Source: JACTMZ01 sp044359955 (lineage in GTDB: Bacteria; Verrucomicrobiota; Verrucomicrobiia; Chthoniobacterales; JACTMZ01). Taken from it: a DNA stretch of 64,000 nt. The translations under genes were made by a program, and so were the position numbers. The stretch covers positions 3,124 through 67,123 of the forward strand of contig JBIKLF010000012.1 of the NCBI GenBank assembly GCA_044359955.1, read 5' to 3'. The notes under the pieces are model-generated. The model was not told the DNA's origin. It made no database searches and was given only the letters and a program-made list of their open reading frames with translations. Each line of letters starts with the position of its first letter. Position 1 is the first letter of the stretch. Positions 1 to 8,409 of this stretch are shown in pieces.

Positions 1-2
1 TG

Positions 3-758
3 CCGCGCGAACTCGGCGTGCAGGAAAATATCCTGCGCGAAATCATCGCCCCGTCGGTGGCCCGCGGCCGCGCCACCGTGACCGCCTCCGTTTCTTCCGG
101 ACAAGAATCCCGTCCGCTCCTTGACCCGACACTCTTCCGCCGCCTCCACCGGGAAATTTCCTCGGTCCAAAGCGACCTCAAGATCCCCGGCGCGCCGACC
201 CTCTCCGATCTCGTGCGCCTTTACGCGGCCACCGCGCGCGAGACGTCTTCCGCGCCGCAGACCGATACCGTGGCCCTGGCCAAGGCAGCCCGTTTGGCCG
301 TCCGTTCGCTCGAAGCAATGCGCGCCAAGGAAGGTGCCCACTTGGCGCGCGAATTGCGGCGCCTCCTGGTCAGCTTTGCCGCCGAGATCACCGCCATCCG
401 CAAGGTGGCACCCGCCGTGACAGCCAAGCACCGCGAAGCGATGCGCGCACGACTGGATGCACTGGAGCCTTCATTTGCCGCCGACGACGAGCGTTTGGCC
501 CGCGAACTGGCGCTCTTCGCCGACCGTTCCGATATCACCGAAGAACTGAGCCGTCTCGAAAGCCACCTCAAACAATTCTCCACCGGCCTCGGGGCCCAAG
601 AGGCCAACGGCCGCGCCCTGGACTTCCTCGCCCAGGAAATGTTCCGCGAATGCAACACCATCGGGGCGAAAGCAAACTCCGCCGAAGTGACCCGCCGCGT
701 GATCAACGCCAAAACGGAACTGGAGCGCCTCCGCGAGCAAGTGCAGAATGTCGAATAA
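3..758 (+). CDS. yicC: YicC-family protein, 3' part (5' end outside window)
   Basis: The open frame runs in from the window edge (codons from base 3), so the true start is missing; a GTG at 18 is an internal Val. The first residues (PRELGVQEN, then REIIAPSVARGRATV) match the middle of the YicC N-terminal domain, and the last ~45 residues (EMFRECNTIGAKAN, ending REQVQNVE) match the C-terminal DUF1732 domain. Family members act as endoribonucleases on structured RNA or affect stationary-phase survival in enterobacteria (family knowledge). It lies directly upstream of gmk, the classic yicC-gmk order, which supports the call. Confidence 0.9.
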   Translation, partial: PRELGVQENILREIIAPSVARGRATVTASVSSGQESRPLLDPTLFRRLHREISSVQSDLKIPGAPTLSDLVRLYAATARETSSAPQTDTVALAKAARLAVRSLEAMRAKEGAHLARELRRLLVSFAAEITAIRKVAPAVTAKHREAMRARLDALEPSFAADDERLARELALFADRSDITEELSRLESHLKQFSTGLGAQEANGRALDFLAQEMFRECNTIGAKANSAEVTRRVINAKTELERLREQVQNVE

Positions 759-774
759 ATGATCCGCCGCCTCT

Positions 775-808
775 CTCAACCCTCAACGCTCAACCCTCAA
801 CTTCTCTC
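775..808 (+). repeat. CTCAACCCTCAAC-type intergenic repeat before gmk
   Basis: A pyrimidine-rich iterated motif (CTCAACCCTCAACGCTCAAC and on) fills the gap between yicC and the gmk TTG start, where a Shine-Dalgarno would be expected. A shorter relative precedes cysS (about 3733-3751). Confidence 0.6.
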
Positions 809-1414
809 TTGAAACGCCTCGGCATTCTCTTCGTCATCTCCGCGCCATCCGGCGCCGGAAAGTCGACCATTTGCAGTTCGCTCCGGCAGACGCCGGATAC
901 GGTCTACGCCGTCTCCTGCACCACGCGGACCCCCCGCGCCGGGGAAACCGATGGCGAGGACTATCATTTCATGGACGCCGCCGACTTCGAACGCCGGATT
1001 GCCGCGGGTGATTTCCTCGAATACGCCAGAGTGCACGACCACTACTACGGCACGCTCCGCCAGAGCATCGTCGACACCCTGCGGGAAGGCACGGATGTGC
1101 TCGTCGATATCGACGTGCAAGGTGCGGACACCATTCGCCGGAGCACGGATCCTTTCATCCGCGACTCCCTCGTCGACATTTTCATCATGCCCCCCAGCCT
1201 CGAAGAGTTGCGGCACCGCCTCGAGAAGCGCGGCACGGAGTCCGCCGGGCAAATCGACTTCCGCCTGACCAATGCCGCGGCCGAAATGAAATGTTGGCGG
1301 GAATACAAATACACCATCATCAGCGGATCGATGGAAGAGGACCTCACCAAATTCCGCGCCATCACCCGCGCCGAGCGCTACCTCAGCCGGCGCATCATCT
1401 CGCTGGAGAGCTGA
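809..1414 (+). CDS. gmk: guanylate kinase
   Basis: Phosphorylates GMP to GDP in the cytoplasm (purine nucleotide synthesis). With a TTG start at 809 the protein is 201 residues, the normal length. It begins KRLGILFVIS and has the P-loop APSGAGKS at residues 12-19. The GMP-binding stretch TTRTPRAGETDGEDYHF follows near residues 38-54. The open frame extends upstream into yicC, but homology begins only at this TTG, so the longer start is rejected. No Shine-Dalgarno is visible; the leader is a CTCAAC repeat. The gene stops 1 base before coaC, so the two are probably co-transcribed. In many bacteria rpoZ sits between them; here it is absent. Confidence 0.95.
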   Translation: MKRLGILFVISAPSGAGKSTICSSLRQTPDTVYAVSCTTRTPRAGETDGEDYHFMDAADFERRIAAGDFLEYARVHDHYYGTLRQSIVDTLREGTDVLVDIDVQGADTIRRSTDPFIRDSLVDIFIMPPSLEELRHRLEKRGTESAGQIDFRLTNAAAEMKCWREYKYTIISGSMEEDLTKFRAITRAERYLSRRIISLES

Positions 1415-1415
1415 C

Positions 1416-1964
1416 ATGTCCGCCCCGAAAACCCTTGTCCTCGGCGTGACCGGCTCGATCGCGGCCTACAAATCCGCCGACCTCGCCAGCCTGCTCGTCA
1501 AGCAAGGCCATGATGTCCACGTCATCATGAGCGACTCCGCACAACGCTTCATCACGCCACTCACCTTGCAAACCCTGAGCAAAAATCCGGTCATGACCGG
1601 CATCTTCGCCGAACAGGAAGGCTGGTGCCCCGGCCACATCGAACTTGCCGATCGCGCCGACCTGCTGCTCATCGCCCCCGCTTCGGCCGCCACGCTTGCC
1701 CGCCTCGCCTGCGGCCTCGCCGAGGATGCATTGACCTGCGTGGCCCTGGCCACTCGTGCCCCATTGCTCATCGCGCCGGCCATGAACGGCAAGATGTGGT
1801 CGCACCCCGCGACCGTGCAGAACACGGAGGTGCTGCGTGCCCGCGGCGCGACGTTCATCGGACCCGATGCAGGTCTGCTCGCCTGCGGATACGAAGGCGC
1901 CGGACGTCTCTGGCCGGTCGATGAGATCGCCGCGCAAGCGGACGAAATGTTGCGGCGCGATTGA
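1416..1964 (+). CDS. coaC: phosphopantothenoylcysteine decarboxylase (CoaC domain only)
   Basis: FMN-dependent decarboxylation of 4'-phosphopantothenoylcysteine in coenzyme A synthesis. The 182 residues cover only the flavoprotein half of the usual CoaBC fusion. Visible motifs are the N-terminal LGVTGSIAAYKSADL, the region with the catalytic His (GHIELADRADLLLIAPASA), and the substrate-clamping PAMNGKMW. The protein stops at the point where the ligase domain would begin in CoaBC. A stand-alone ligase-type gene is found 50 kb away (52598-53263). It follows gmk after a single base. Confidence 0.93.
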   Translation: MSAPKTLVLGVTGSIAAYKSADLASLLVKQGHDVHVIMSDSAQRFITPLTLQTLSKNPVMTGIFAEQEGWCPGHIELADRADLLLIAPASAATLARLACGLAEDALTCVALATRAPLLIAPAMNGKMWSHPATVQNTEVLRARGATFIGPDAGLLACGYEGAGRLWPVDEIAAQADEMLRRD

Positions 1965-2060
1965 CGTCGCCGCAGGCGTGACGGAAATTTTTTGCGCATC
2001 GCGCGTGCAAAAATGCGCGGATCTTCCGCCAAAGTATTTGAAAGTTTTTTGAAAAAACCG

Positions 2061-2110
2061 TTGACGACTGTGCCGCGCAGTTCTACCAACGCATTTGTGA
2101 GTTGTATTAT
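2061..2110 (+). promoter_or_regulatory. possible promoter of the H1-like gene
   Basis: The 193-bp gap after coaC is AT-rich. It contains TTGACG at 2061-2066 and TATTAT at 2105-2110. These are too far apart to belong to one sigma-70 promoter, so only one element of each possible promoter is convincing. The presence of a promoter is inferred from the isolated gene downstream with its own terminator. Confidence 0.3.
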
Positions 2111-2157
2111 AAGCATACTCCAAAACCGCTACTGCGGATTGAAAGGGGGGATTTTGG

Positions 2158-2271
2158 ATGCCCGCTAAAAAGAAAAAAGCTGCCAAGAAAAAAGTTGCGA
2201 AGCGCAAGCCCGCCAAGAAAACGGCTGCTAAGAAAACAGCAAAGAAAAAAGCCGCTAAACGCCGTCGCTAA
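2158..2271 (+). CDS. 37-residue Lys/Ala/Pro-rich histone H1-like protein
   Basis: A very short gene (37 residues, 17 Lys and 4 Arg) built almost entirely of AKK, AAKK and PAKK units, ending KRRR. The composition matches the C-terminal tails of histone H1 and bacterial H1-like proteins, so nucleic-acid binding or nucleoid compaction is the likely role (inference). Unlike most neighbours it has a strong purine-rich ribosome-binding site (GAAAGGGGGG, about 9 bases before ATG) and a perfect intrinsic terminator. It is therefore likely an abundant monocistronic transcript. It has no globular domain. Confidence 0.75.
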   Translation: MPAKKKKAAKKKVAKRKPAKKTAAKKTAKKKAAKRRR

Positions 2272-2296
2272 ATCTTAGTGGTTTAACGAAGTTGCA

Positions 2297-2331
2297 CGGG
2301 AGGGGATTCCGATCCCCTCCCGAATTTTTTG
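2297..2331 (+). terminator. intrinsic terminator of the H1-like gene
   Basis: Perfect 11-bp stem CGGGAGGGGAT / ATCCCCTCCCG with loop TCCG, followed by AATTTTTT. Confidence 0.93.
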
Positions 2332-2370
2332 TCCGCCGCACGCGCCGCATCTGCTACCACATCATCACAC

Positions 2371-3126
2371 ATGTCCGAATTCCTCACCACGGCCGTCGAC
2401 GCCGCACTCCTCGCCGGAAAACTGCTCCGCGAAAATTTCGAAAAGCCGCTCGAGGTCGATGCCATGCACGCCCACGACATCAAACTCGAACTCGACCGCC
2501 GCACCCAGCGCCTCATCGAGGATCACATCCTGGCCCGACATCCCGGCCACGCCATCCTCGGAGAGGAAGGCAACACAGAAGGAACCGGTGAATGCGAATG
2601 GATTATCGACCCCTTGGACGGCACCGTGAACTACTTTTATGGCATCCCCCATTTCGCCACGACCATCGCGGTCCGCCGCAACAACGAACTCCTCGCCGGT
2701 GTCATTTATGATCCAATGCGCGACGAAACCTGGACCGTCGAAGCCGGCGGACCCGCGCTGCTCAATGGACGGAAGATCGAGGTCAGCGCCCGCACCGAAT
2801 TGTCGGAGTGCATCATCTCCATGGGTGTCTCGAAAACCGTCGACACCATCGACAGCACCCTGCCCGCCTTCAACCACGCCATCCGTCAGGTCAAAAAAAT
2901 GCGCATGCTCGGCAGCGCCGCACTCGACATTGCCTATGTCGCGACCGGCCGCCTCGACGCCTACCTCGAAGGCACGATCAGTCTGTGGGATATCGCCGCC
3001 GGCCTCCTCCTCGTTCCCGCCGCCGGCGGCACGGTCGACCTCCAACCCCACCCCGACAACCCCAACAAATTCCGCATCACCGCCACGAGCGGCCAAGCCG
3101 ACTTCGCCTCGCTCCTCCCCCGGTAG
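2371..3126 (+). CDS. inositol monophosphatase family protein (SuhB-like)
   Basis: Mg-dependent phosphatase of the IMPase/FBPase superfamily, 251 residues from the ATG at 2371. The metal-binding motifs are in order: GEEG near residue 70, WIIDPLDGTVNY near residue 88, and the C-terminal SLWDIAAGLLLVPAAGG. Substrates in this family range from inositol-1-phosphate to histidinol phosphate or NADP, and SuhB can also act in rRNA transcription. The sequence does not discriminate between these. Upstream in-frame codons to 2329 overlap the terminator region and are excluded. Confidence 0.88.
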   Translation: MSEFLTTAVDAALLAGKLLRENFEKPLEVDAMHAHDIKLELDRRTQRLIEDHILARHPGHAILGEEGNTEGTGECEWIIDPLDGTVNYFYGIPHFATTIAVRRNNELLAGVIYDPMRDETWTVEAGGPALLNGRKIEVSARTELSECIISMGVSKTVDTIDSTLPAFNHAIRQVKKMRMLGSAALDIAYVATGRLDAYLEGTISLWDIAAGLLLVPAAGGTVDLQPHPDNPNKFRITATSGQADFASLLPR

Positions 3127-3138
3127 GGTCCGCTGCCC

Positions 3139-3170
3139 TTAAAACTTACAAACCTAAAACTTAAAACTTT
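3139..3170 (+). repeat. AAAACTTAAAACTT-type intergenic repeat before ispF
   Basis: Iterated AAAACTTACAAACC / TAAAACTTAAAACTT sits immediately before the ispF GTG. The same motif type precedes groEL (36404-36447). Confidence 0.65.
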
Positions 3171-3175
3171 TCCCC

Positions 3176-3655
3176 GTGACCACCACCGGCCTCGGCTACG
3201 ACATCCACCGCTTCATCGAGGGTCGCCCCCTCGTCCTCGGCGGCATCGTCATCCCGCATCATCGCGGGTTGCAAGGTCACTCCGACGCTGATGTTCTGAC
3301 CCACGCCATCGCCGACGCTCTCCTCGGTGCCATCGGCGAGCGCGACATCGGCCACCATTTCCCCGATACCGATGAATCCATCCGCGGCATCTGCAGTTTG
3401 GAAATCCTCTCCCACGCCCGCGAACTCGTCACCGCCCGGCGCGCCACCATCAACAACATCGACGCCACCCTCATCGCCGAAGAGCCCAAGATCGGCCCGC
3501 ACTTCGACGCCATCCGCCAAAGCCTCGCCTTGACCCTCGGCCTCCCCGTCGAACGCATCGGCCTCAAAGCGACCACCAACGAAGGCCTCGGCTCGATCGG
3601 TCGTGGCGAAGGCATCGCCGCCATGGCCATCGCCACCGTCGAGCACCCCGCCTAA
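3176..3655 (+). CDS. ispF: 2-C-methyl-D-erythritol 2,4-cyclodiphosphate synthase
   Basis: Cyclises CDP-methylerythritol 2-phosphate to MEcPP with release of CMP in the MEP isoprenoid pathway. It is 159 residues, the full family length. The Zn ligands lie in GYDIHRF (residues 7-13) and in LQGHSDADVLTHAIADAL near residues 32-50. The C-terminal ATTNEGLGSIGRGEGIAA is the conserved CMP/MEcPP pocket. A GTG start at 3176 gives the canonical N-terminus. Other MEP genes are not in the window. Confidence 0.96.
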   Translation: MTTTGLGYDIHRFIEGRPLVLGGIVIPHHRGLQGHSDADVLTHAIADALLGAIGERDIGHHFPDTDESIRGICSLEILSHARELVTARRATINNIDATLIAEEPKIGPHFDAIRQSLALTLGLPVERIGLKATTNEGLGSIGRGEGIAAMAIATVEHPA

Positions 3656-3751
3656 TCACCTCCCCCACCGCCCACTACCCTTCACTCAAGTTTCAAGTCT
3701 CCGCTCTCCGCCCTCGTCTCCCCCTCCTCTCTCCCTCAACCCTCCACTCCC

Positions 3752-5155
3752 TTGCTCCACTTCCACAACACGCTGACGCGAGCAGCCGAGCCCTTCGTGC
3801 CCCTCGATCCGGACGGCAAGAAGGTCAAGGTCTACACCTGCGGTCCGACCGTCTACAACCACGCCCACATCGGCAATTTCCGCGCCTACCTCTTCGAGGA
3901 TCTTCTCCAGCGCCATCTTGAACACCGCGGGTTCCACGTCGAGCGCGTCATGAACCTGACCGACGTGGACGACAAAACCATCCGCGGCGCCCGCGAAAAA
4001 GGTATTCCGCTGGCCGACTTCACCAAGCCCTTCAAAGACGCCTTCTTTGAGGATCTCAACACGCTGCGCATCAAACCCGCCGACAGCTTCCCCGCCGCGA
4101 CCGAACCGAAGCACATTGCGCGCATGATCGCCATGATCGCGCAACTCATCGCCGCCGGTCACGCCTACCAAGCGGACGACAAGTCGGTCTACTTCCGCAT
4201 TGCCAGCTTTCCCCGCTACGGGAAACTCGCCCATCTCAACCTCGAAGAACTCCGTCCCTCGGGCCGCGTCAGCTCCGATGAATACGAAAAGGAAAACATC
4301 GGCGACTTCGCCCTCTGGAAAGCGCACGATGCGGCCGACGGCGACGTGAAGTGGGACAGCCCGTGGGGTCCGGGTCGCCCCGGTTGGCACATCGAATGCA
4401 GCGCCATGGCCACCGGACTCCTTGGCGACCGGCTCGATATCCATTGCGGAGGCGTCGACAACATCTTCCCCCACCACGAGGCCGAAATCGCCCAGACCGA
4501 ATGCTGCACGGGCGAAACATTCGTCAACCTCTGGATGCACTGCGCCCACCTCATGGTGGACGGACGGAAGATGGCCAAGTCCTTCGGCAACTTTTACACC
4601 CTGCGTGACCTGCTCGACAAAGGTTGGACCGGACGCGAAGTGCGCTACGTCCTTCTCTCCGCCCACTACCGCCTCCCCCTCAACTTCACCTTCGAAGGCC
4701 TGGCCGGCGCCCGCAGCGCCCTGCAGCGCCTCGACGAATGGCGGCAACGTGTCGCCGATCTCGCCGCCACCACCCAAGCCAGCACCCCGCACCCCGCCGC
4801 CACCGACGACAAATTCGCCACTGCCCTCGACGACGACCTCAACATCTCCGCCGCCCTCGGTGCCCTCTTCGATCTCGTCCGTGATACCAACCGCGCTATG
4901 GACCGAGGTGAACTCTCCCCCGAACAAGCCCGCGGACTCCTCGATTACTGGGAATGCCTCAACACCGTCCTCCGCCTCGAACCCGAAGCCGCCGCCATCC
5001 CGCCGGAAATCGCCGCCCTCCTCGAGGAACGCACCGCCGCCCGCACCGCCAAGGACTGGGCCAAGAGCGACACCCTGCGGGATGCGTTGCTCCAACACGG
5101 CTGGATGGTCAAAGATACCAAAGAAGGCACCAAACTCACCCGCACCGGAGGTTGA
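3752..5155 (+). CDS. cysS: cysteinyl-tRNA synthetase
   Basis: Class I synthetase charging tRNA-Cys, 467 residues. The zinc/substrate Cys is in YTCGPTVYN, and the HIGH motif is present as HAHIGN. The anticodon and zinc regions WHIECSAM and HCGGVDNIFPHHEAEIAQ follow, and the KMSKS loop reads KMAKSFGNF. The TTG start at 3752 gives LHFHNTLT, the normal N-terminus. The leader is a pyrimidine-rich CTCAACCCTC repeat without a Shine-Dalgarno. Confidence 0.96.
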   Translation: MLHFHNTLTRAAEPFVPLDPDGKKVKVYTCGPTVYNHAHIGNFRAYLFEDLLQRHLEHRGFHVERVMNLTDVDDKTIRGAREKGIPLADFTKPFKDAFFEDLNTLRIKPADSFPAATEPKHIARMIAMIAQLIAAGHAYQADDKSVYFRIASFPRYGKLAHLNLEELRPSGRVSSDEYEKENIGDFALWKAHDAADGDVKWDSPWGPGRPGWHIECSAMATGLLGDRLDIHCGGVDNIFPHHEAEIAQTECCTGETFVNLWMHCAHLMVDGRKMAKSFGNFYTLRDLLDKGWTGREVRYVLLSAHYRLPLNFTFEGLAGARSALQRLDEWRQRVADLAATTQASTPHPAATDDKFATALDDDLNISAALGALFDLVRDTNRAMDRGELSPEQARGLLDYWECLNTVLRLEPEAAAIPPEIAALLEERTAARTAKDWAKSDTLRDALLQHGWMVKDTKEGTKLTRTGG

Positions 5156-5210
5156 ACGCCGTTGAGGTTTTAGAGTTGAGGGTCAAGGGCGGAAACAACA
5201 CGATCAAATA

Positions 5211-5241
5211 ACTCGTCACACGTCACTCGTCACTAGTCACT
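5211..5241 (+). repeat. GTCACTCGTCAC-type intergenic repeat
   Basis: Iterated CTCGTCACACGTCACTCGTC ends about 7 bases before the next start codon. The same family lies at 6894-6923 and upstream of dnaK at 33970-34006. Confidence 0.7.
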
Positions 5242-5247
5242 TTCCCC

Positions 5248-5925
5248 ATGACTTTCTCCCCCTCCGACTACCTCGCCCTCGAGCACACCGACCACCGGTC
5301 CTTGTTTGAGAAGGTGACCAATGTCTGGGAAGCCCTCCCCCTCATCGCCTCCTATCTCCAGTTCCGCCTCAAGCCCGCCATCCACGGCAAACAAGTCGGC
5401 CGCCCCTTTATCAGCAATGCCGTCTACATCGGCCACGGCACCACGATCGAGCAGGGCGCCATGATCAAAGGCCCTGCTTGGATCGGCGATCGCTGCCAGA
5501 TCCGCGCCGGTTGCTACATCCGCGAAAATGTCATCGTCGGCAATGACGCCGTCCTCGGCAATTCCTGCGAATTCAAAAACTGCATCGTCTTCGACGGTGC
5601 GCAGGTCCCGCACTTCAACTACGTGGGCGATTCCATCCTCGGCCACAAAGCGCATCTCGGCGCCGGGGTCATTCTTTCCAACGTCCGCCTCGACCACGGC
5701 GAAATCATCGTGCGCGGGCCCGACTCCTCCACACCGACCGGCCTGAAAAAATTCGGCGCCATCGTGGGTGACCACGCCGAAATCGGCTGCCATGCAGTGA
5801 TCAGTCCCGGCGCTTTGCTCGGACGCGAGTCCGTCATCCACCCGTGCGTCCACTGGAAGGGCCTGCTTCCCGCCCGGACCGTGGCCAAACTCCGCCAGGA
5901 GATCGAAACCGCCCCGCGCTCCTGA
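5248..5925 (+). CDS. left-handed beta-helix acyl/nucleotidyltransferase-like protein
   Basis: The 225 residues begin with a short alpha-helical domain (residues 1-50) followed by hexapeptide-repeat coils such as IGHGTTIEQGAMIKGPAWIG, then VIVGNDAVLGNSC and ILGHKAHLGAGVI. This architecture matches the C-terminal acetyltransferase half of GlmU and related UDP-sugar enzymes. The uridyltransferase half is missing. It could be a GlmU-like acetyltransferase or a carrier-linked sugar acyltransferase; the substrate cannot be named from sequence. Confidence 0.8.
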   Translation: MTFSPSDYLALEHTDHRSLFEKVTNVWEALPLIASYLQFRLKPAIHGKQVGRPFISNAVYIGHGTTIEQGAMIKGPAWIGDRCQIRAGCYIRENVIVGNDAVLGNSCEFKNCIVFDGAQVPHFNYVGDSILGHKAHLGAGVILSNVRLDHGEIIVRGPDSSTPTGLKKFGAIVGDHAEIGCHAVISPGALLGRESVIHPCVHWKGLLPARTVAKLRQEIETAPRS

Positions 5926-5937
5926 CCGACCCAAACT

Positions 5938-6516
5938 TTGCCAAACTTTTACTCTCCACTCTCTTTCCCGGCCGCCCTTCTTTGCGCGGTCGTGACAGCC
6001 CTTGTGGTCGCCGCCCCGCTTCCGGCCTCGGACCAAAGCACCCCGGACACCACGGTGGTCAGCGACCCCACGCAGCCCACGCCGGTCCAGCCCTACCTTG
6101 AGCGCAAAGCCGGCTCATCATTGGAAAAGTTCAACCGCTGGAAAGCGCGGATGAAAAGTGAGCACTTCACTGCTTACCTGTCCGCTTACAACGGCATCCT
6201 CGCCGGCGTGACCGGCCTCTTCTTCGGCCTCGTCGCCTACCGGCTGGGCGATCCCATGTCTCCTTACCGGCTGATCAGGCGCCGCACGCTCCAACTCGCC
6301 ACCGCCATCGGGGGCTCGCTCGGGATTCTCGTCGCCGTCATGCAAGTTCCCCCCAACGCCCCGGGCAAAGTCTCCCTGCTGCTCCTCGCGATCGCCATCG
6401 GCGCCGTGAGCACACTCATCGGTTCATGGATTGCTTTTCAAATCATGCGCTTCCGGAGCAACCGATCTGCCCGCCGGGACCGACGGCGTCTGACCGACCG
6501 CATGCGGCACACTTAA
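5938..6516 (+). CDS. membrane protein of unknown function
   Basis: 192 residues from a TTG start at 5938. Residues 8-28 form a signal peptide or first membrane segment (SFPAALLCAVVTALVVAAPL). Three further hydrophobic segments lie near residues 78-100, 117-137 and 143-165. The tail is strongly basic (RSNRSARRDRRR). No family recognised. It starts 12 bases after the beta-helix gene, so the two are probably co-transcribed. Confidence 0.6.
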   Translation: MPNFYSPLSFPAALLCAVVTALVVAAPLPASDQSTPDTTVVSDPTQPTPVQPYLERKAGSSLEKFNRWKARMKSEHFTAYLSAYNGILAGVTGLFFGLVAYRLGDPMSPYRLIRRRTLQLATAIGGSLGILVAVMQVPPNAPGKVSLLLLAIAIGAVSTLIGSWIAFQIMRFRSNRSARRDRRRLTDRMRHT

Positions 6517-6559
6517 AAACAAGCGGCCCGCCCGGATCTCAGGCTTCAGTCTGGTTCAT

Positions 6560-6889
6560 TCACCTCGCCACCGCGCGGGTGACCGCAGAGGCAATCTGCT
6601 CCGAAGCTTCCGGACGCAAAGCCGCAGCGTAGTTGCCGAACTCGACGGCGTAATTTGGATTGTCCCAAGCCATGCGCGAGACCGTCGCCACCAATTCATG
6701 ATCCCCACCCCGCGAAGCCTCCCGCAGTTGCCAGAGCTGCTCGGAGTTCAAGCTGGCGTAAGTCTCCCGCACATCCTCCCCCTGCGGACCTCCCCCCACA
6801 TCCATGCCCACACACCCGCCCAGCAAAAGGGCCACCAATAAAATACTCTTTCCCCCAACCCTCAAATGTTCTCGTGGGCCGGTTTTCAT
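6560..6889 (-). CDS. small lipoprotein
   Basis: 109 residues from the ATG at 6889 (MKTGPREHL). A hydrophobic segment ends in the lipobox LGGC near residue 25, so the mature protein would be lipidated at Cys. The mature part is about 85 residues, acidic to neutral, without a recognised domain. An ATG at 6901 would add four residues. A GTCAC-type repeat lies just upstream of its start. The gene is convergent with the membrane protein before it. Confidence 0.65.
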   Translation of the reverse strand: MKTGPREHLRVGGKSILLVALLLGGCVGMDVGGGPQGEDVRETYASLNSEQLWQLREASRGGDHELVATVSRMAWDNPNYAVEFGNYAAALRPEASEQIASAVTRAVAR

Positions 6890-6893
6890 CACA

Positions 6894-6923
6894 CTCGTCA
6901 CGCGTCACACATCACTCGTCACT
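6894..6923. repeat. GTCACTCGTCAC-type repeat between two minus-strand genes
   Basis: CACTCGTCACGCGTCACACA and following CTCGTCAC; same family as 5211-5241. It covers the upstream region of the lipoprotein gene. Confidence 0.65.
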
Positions 6924-6924
6924 T

Positions 6925-7785
6925 CTAAGCCCCCGTTTCAATCGGTGCCCGCACCCGATTGCCCCACTCGGTCCAAGATCCGTCGTAGTTCCGCACTTTG
7001 TCATAGCCCAGAAGATAGGTCAGGACAAACCACGTGTGACTCGAACGCTCGCCGATCCGGCAATAAGCCACGATGTCGGCATCCGGCGCCAACCCGCAAC
7101 CCTGGGTGTAAATTTTCTCGAGTTCGTCCCGCGATTTGAACGTTCCGTCGTCATTGACCGCCGTCTTCCAGGGAACACTCCGGGCCCCGGGCACGTGACC
7201 GCCGCGCAGCACCCCTTCCTGGGGATATTCCGGCATATGGGTGATCTCCCCGCGGAACTCACCGGGCGAACGGACATCGATCAGGGGCAAATTCGCCTCG
7301 CTGTGGCGCATCGCATCCTCGTAAAAAGCGCGGATCGCCGCGTCCCGCCGCAGCGTCGGCACGGGGTAATCGACCGGTGCGTAATGCGGTTTCTCCCGGG
7401 TCAGCGGACGCCCTTCAGCCACCCACTTGTCGCGCCCGCCATTCATGACTTTGACCTTCTCGTGACCGAAGAGACGAAAGACCCACAACGCATAGCAAGC
7501 CCACCAGTTCGACTTGTCGCCGTAGAAAACGCAGGTCGTGTCGGGACCGATTCCGTTTTGCGCACAGACCGCGGCAAACTCCGCCGGCGTGATGTAGTCG
7601 CGCACTGTCTGGTCCTGCAGGTCGGTCCGCCAATCGATATGCACCGCGCCGACAATGTGCCCCATGTCGTAAAGCAACACATCCTCATTGCTCTCGATGA
7701 TCCGCACCGCAGGATCATTCAGGTGCTCGGCCACCCACTCCGTGGAAACCAAGGCTTCAGGGTGCGCGTAGTTTTGTTGGCTCAT
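6925..7785 (-). CDS. two-domain rhodanese, thiosulfate/3-mercaptopyruvate sulfurtransferase
   Basis: Transfers sulfane sulfur to cyanide or thiols. The 286 residues from the ATG at 7785 hold two rhodanese domains. The N-terminal one is inactive (residues 10-130, YDMGHIVGAVHIDW). The catalytic one (residues 150-280) includes LIDVRSPGEFRGE and the active-site loop CRIGERSSHTW with the catalytic Cys. The loop CRIGERS resembles thiosulfate-type enzymes more than the CG(S/T)GVT loop of mercaptopyruvate enzymes. Upstream in-frame codons to 7842 lack homology. Confidence 0.9.
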   Translation of the reverse strand: MSQQNYAHPEALVSTEWVAEHLNDPAVRIIESNEDVLLYDMGHIVGAVHIDWRTDLQDQTVRDYITPAEFAAVCAQNGIGPDTTCVFYGDKSNWWACYALWVFRLFGHEKVKVMNGGRDKWVAEGRPLTREKPHYAPVDYPVPTLRRDAAIRAFYEDAMRHSEANLPLIDVRSPGEFRGEITHMPEYPQEGVLRGGHVPGARSVPWKTAVNDDGTFKSRDELEKIYTQGCGLAPDADIVAYCRIGERSSHTWFVLTYLLGYDKVRNYDGSWTEWGNRVRAPIETGA

Positions 7786-8052
7786 GTTTGGTTGCTTAAC
7801 GAAGAAGAGCAACAGAATGGGCGCCCTCCCGCCCCACGACAAGGAAAACGGACACCAAGGTGGATCGCGATGTCCCTATCGCGATTTCCTCAACCACCAA
7901 TCGCGCCGGGACGGCGCGATCCGCCTGTCTTCGGCTCGAATTGCGGAAGTTGATTGCGATCCCCCCAACCGACAAGGAAAACCCTGCCCGCCAGAAGGTT
8001 TTCGATAAGAGTCTTTACGCCGTCTCGTTTGATCCATCGGCATTTGGACTAC

Positions 8053-8110
8053 GTGGCATCGGCATCCTGCCGATGATGTCCAGTGATCACGGGAAAGATG
8101 CCCGTGCCAC
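8053..8110. repeat. GTGGCA...GTGCCAC palindromic element
   Basis: Begins GTGGCATCGGCATCCTGCCG and ends GGGAAAGATGCCCGTGCCAC. The terminal GTGGCA/TGCCAC arms and two inner hairpins (CGGCATC/GATGATG-type and CGGG/CCCG) resemble a REP/BIME-like unit. A half copy occurs at 33349-33375. Confidence 0.6.
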
Positions 8111-8170
8111 TTTTCGGCAAAACCAACGTAGCGCCTCGTGAAAGGCTTCGCCGAAAACGTTCTAATACCC

Positions 8171-8355
8171 ACGTCCTTTTGCTTTTCGACGATTGATTGA
8201 GTGGTAGGGCTGGGCCTTTGCCTAGGGGCCATCTTCACTGCGTTCCGGTTGGACCGGCCGTGTCGAAGCCCAGAGAAGGTTCGCGGTCGGCCCGGAGGTC
8301 CGACCCTACCCCGGGGCCGAAGGACAAGGTCCCAAGGCGATGGGCCCTTGGTATC
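8171..8355. repeat. dispersed ~186-bp repeat, copy 1
   Basis: About 95% identical by eye to 11350-11535, with one single-base length difference (ACCCCGG versus ACCCGCGG). It begins ACGTCCTTTTGCTTTTCGAC and ends GGGCCCTTGGTAT. Inside, GGTAGGG (8203) and CCCTACC (8304-8310) bracket about 108 bp as inverted ends. No coding sequence is recognised. Confidence 0.88.
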
Positions 8356-8390
8356 ATGTAGCGGCGACATCCCCGTCGCCGGCCGTTTCC
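8356..8390. repeat. GTAGCGGCG palindromic element, copy 1
   Basis: ATGTAGCGGCGACATCCCCG, then TCGCCGGCCGTTTCC. It is near-identical over 35 bp to 18477-18511. The core GGCGAC/GTCGCC pairs as a hairpin. Confidence 0.7.
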
Positions 8391-8409
8391 CCATCCTCAG
8401 CACCAAAAA

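Noticed and set aside
1412..1418. rpoZ between gmk and coaC
   Set aside because: Only one base separates the two genes, so no omega-subunit gene is present at its usual place.
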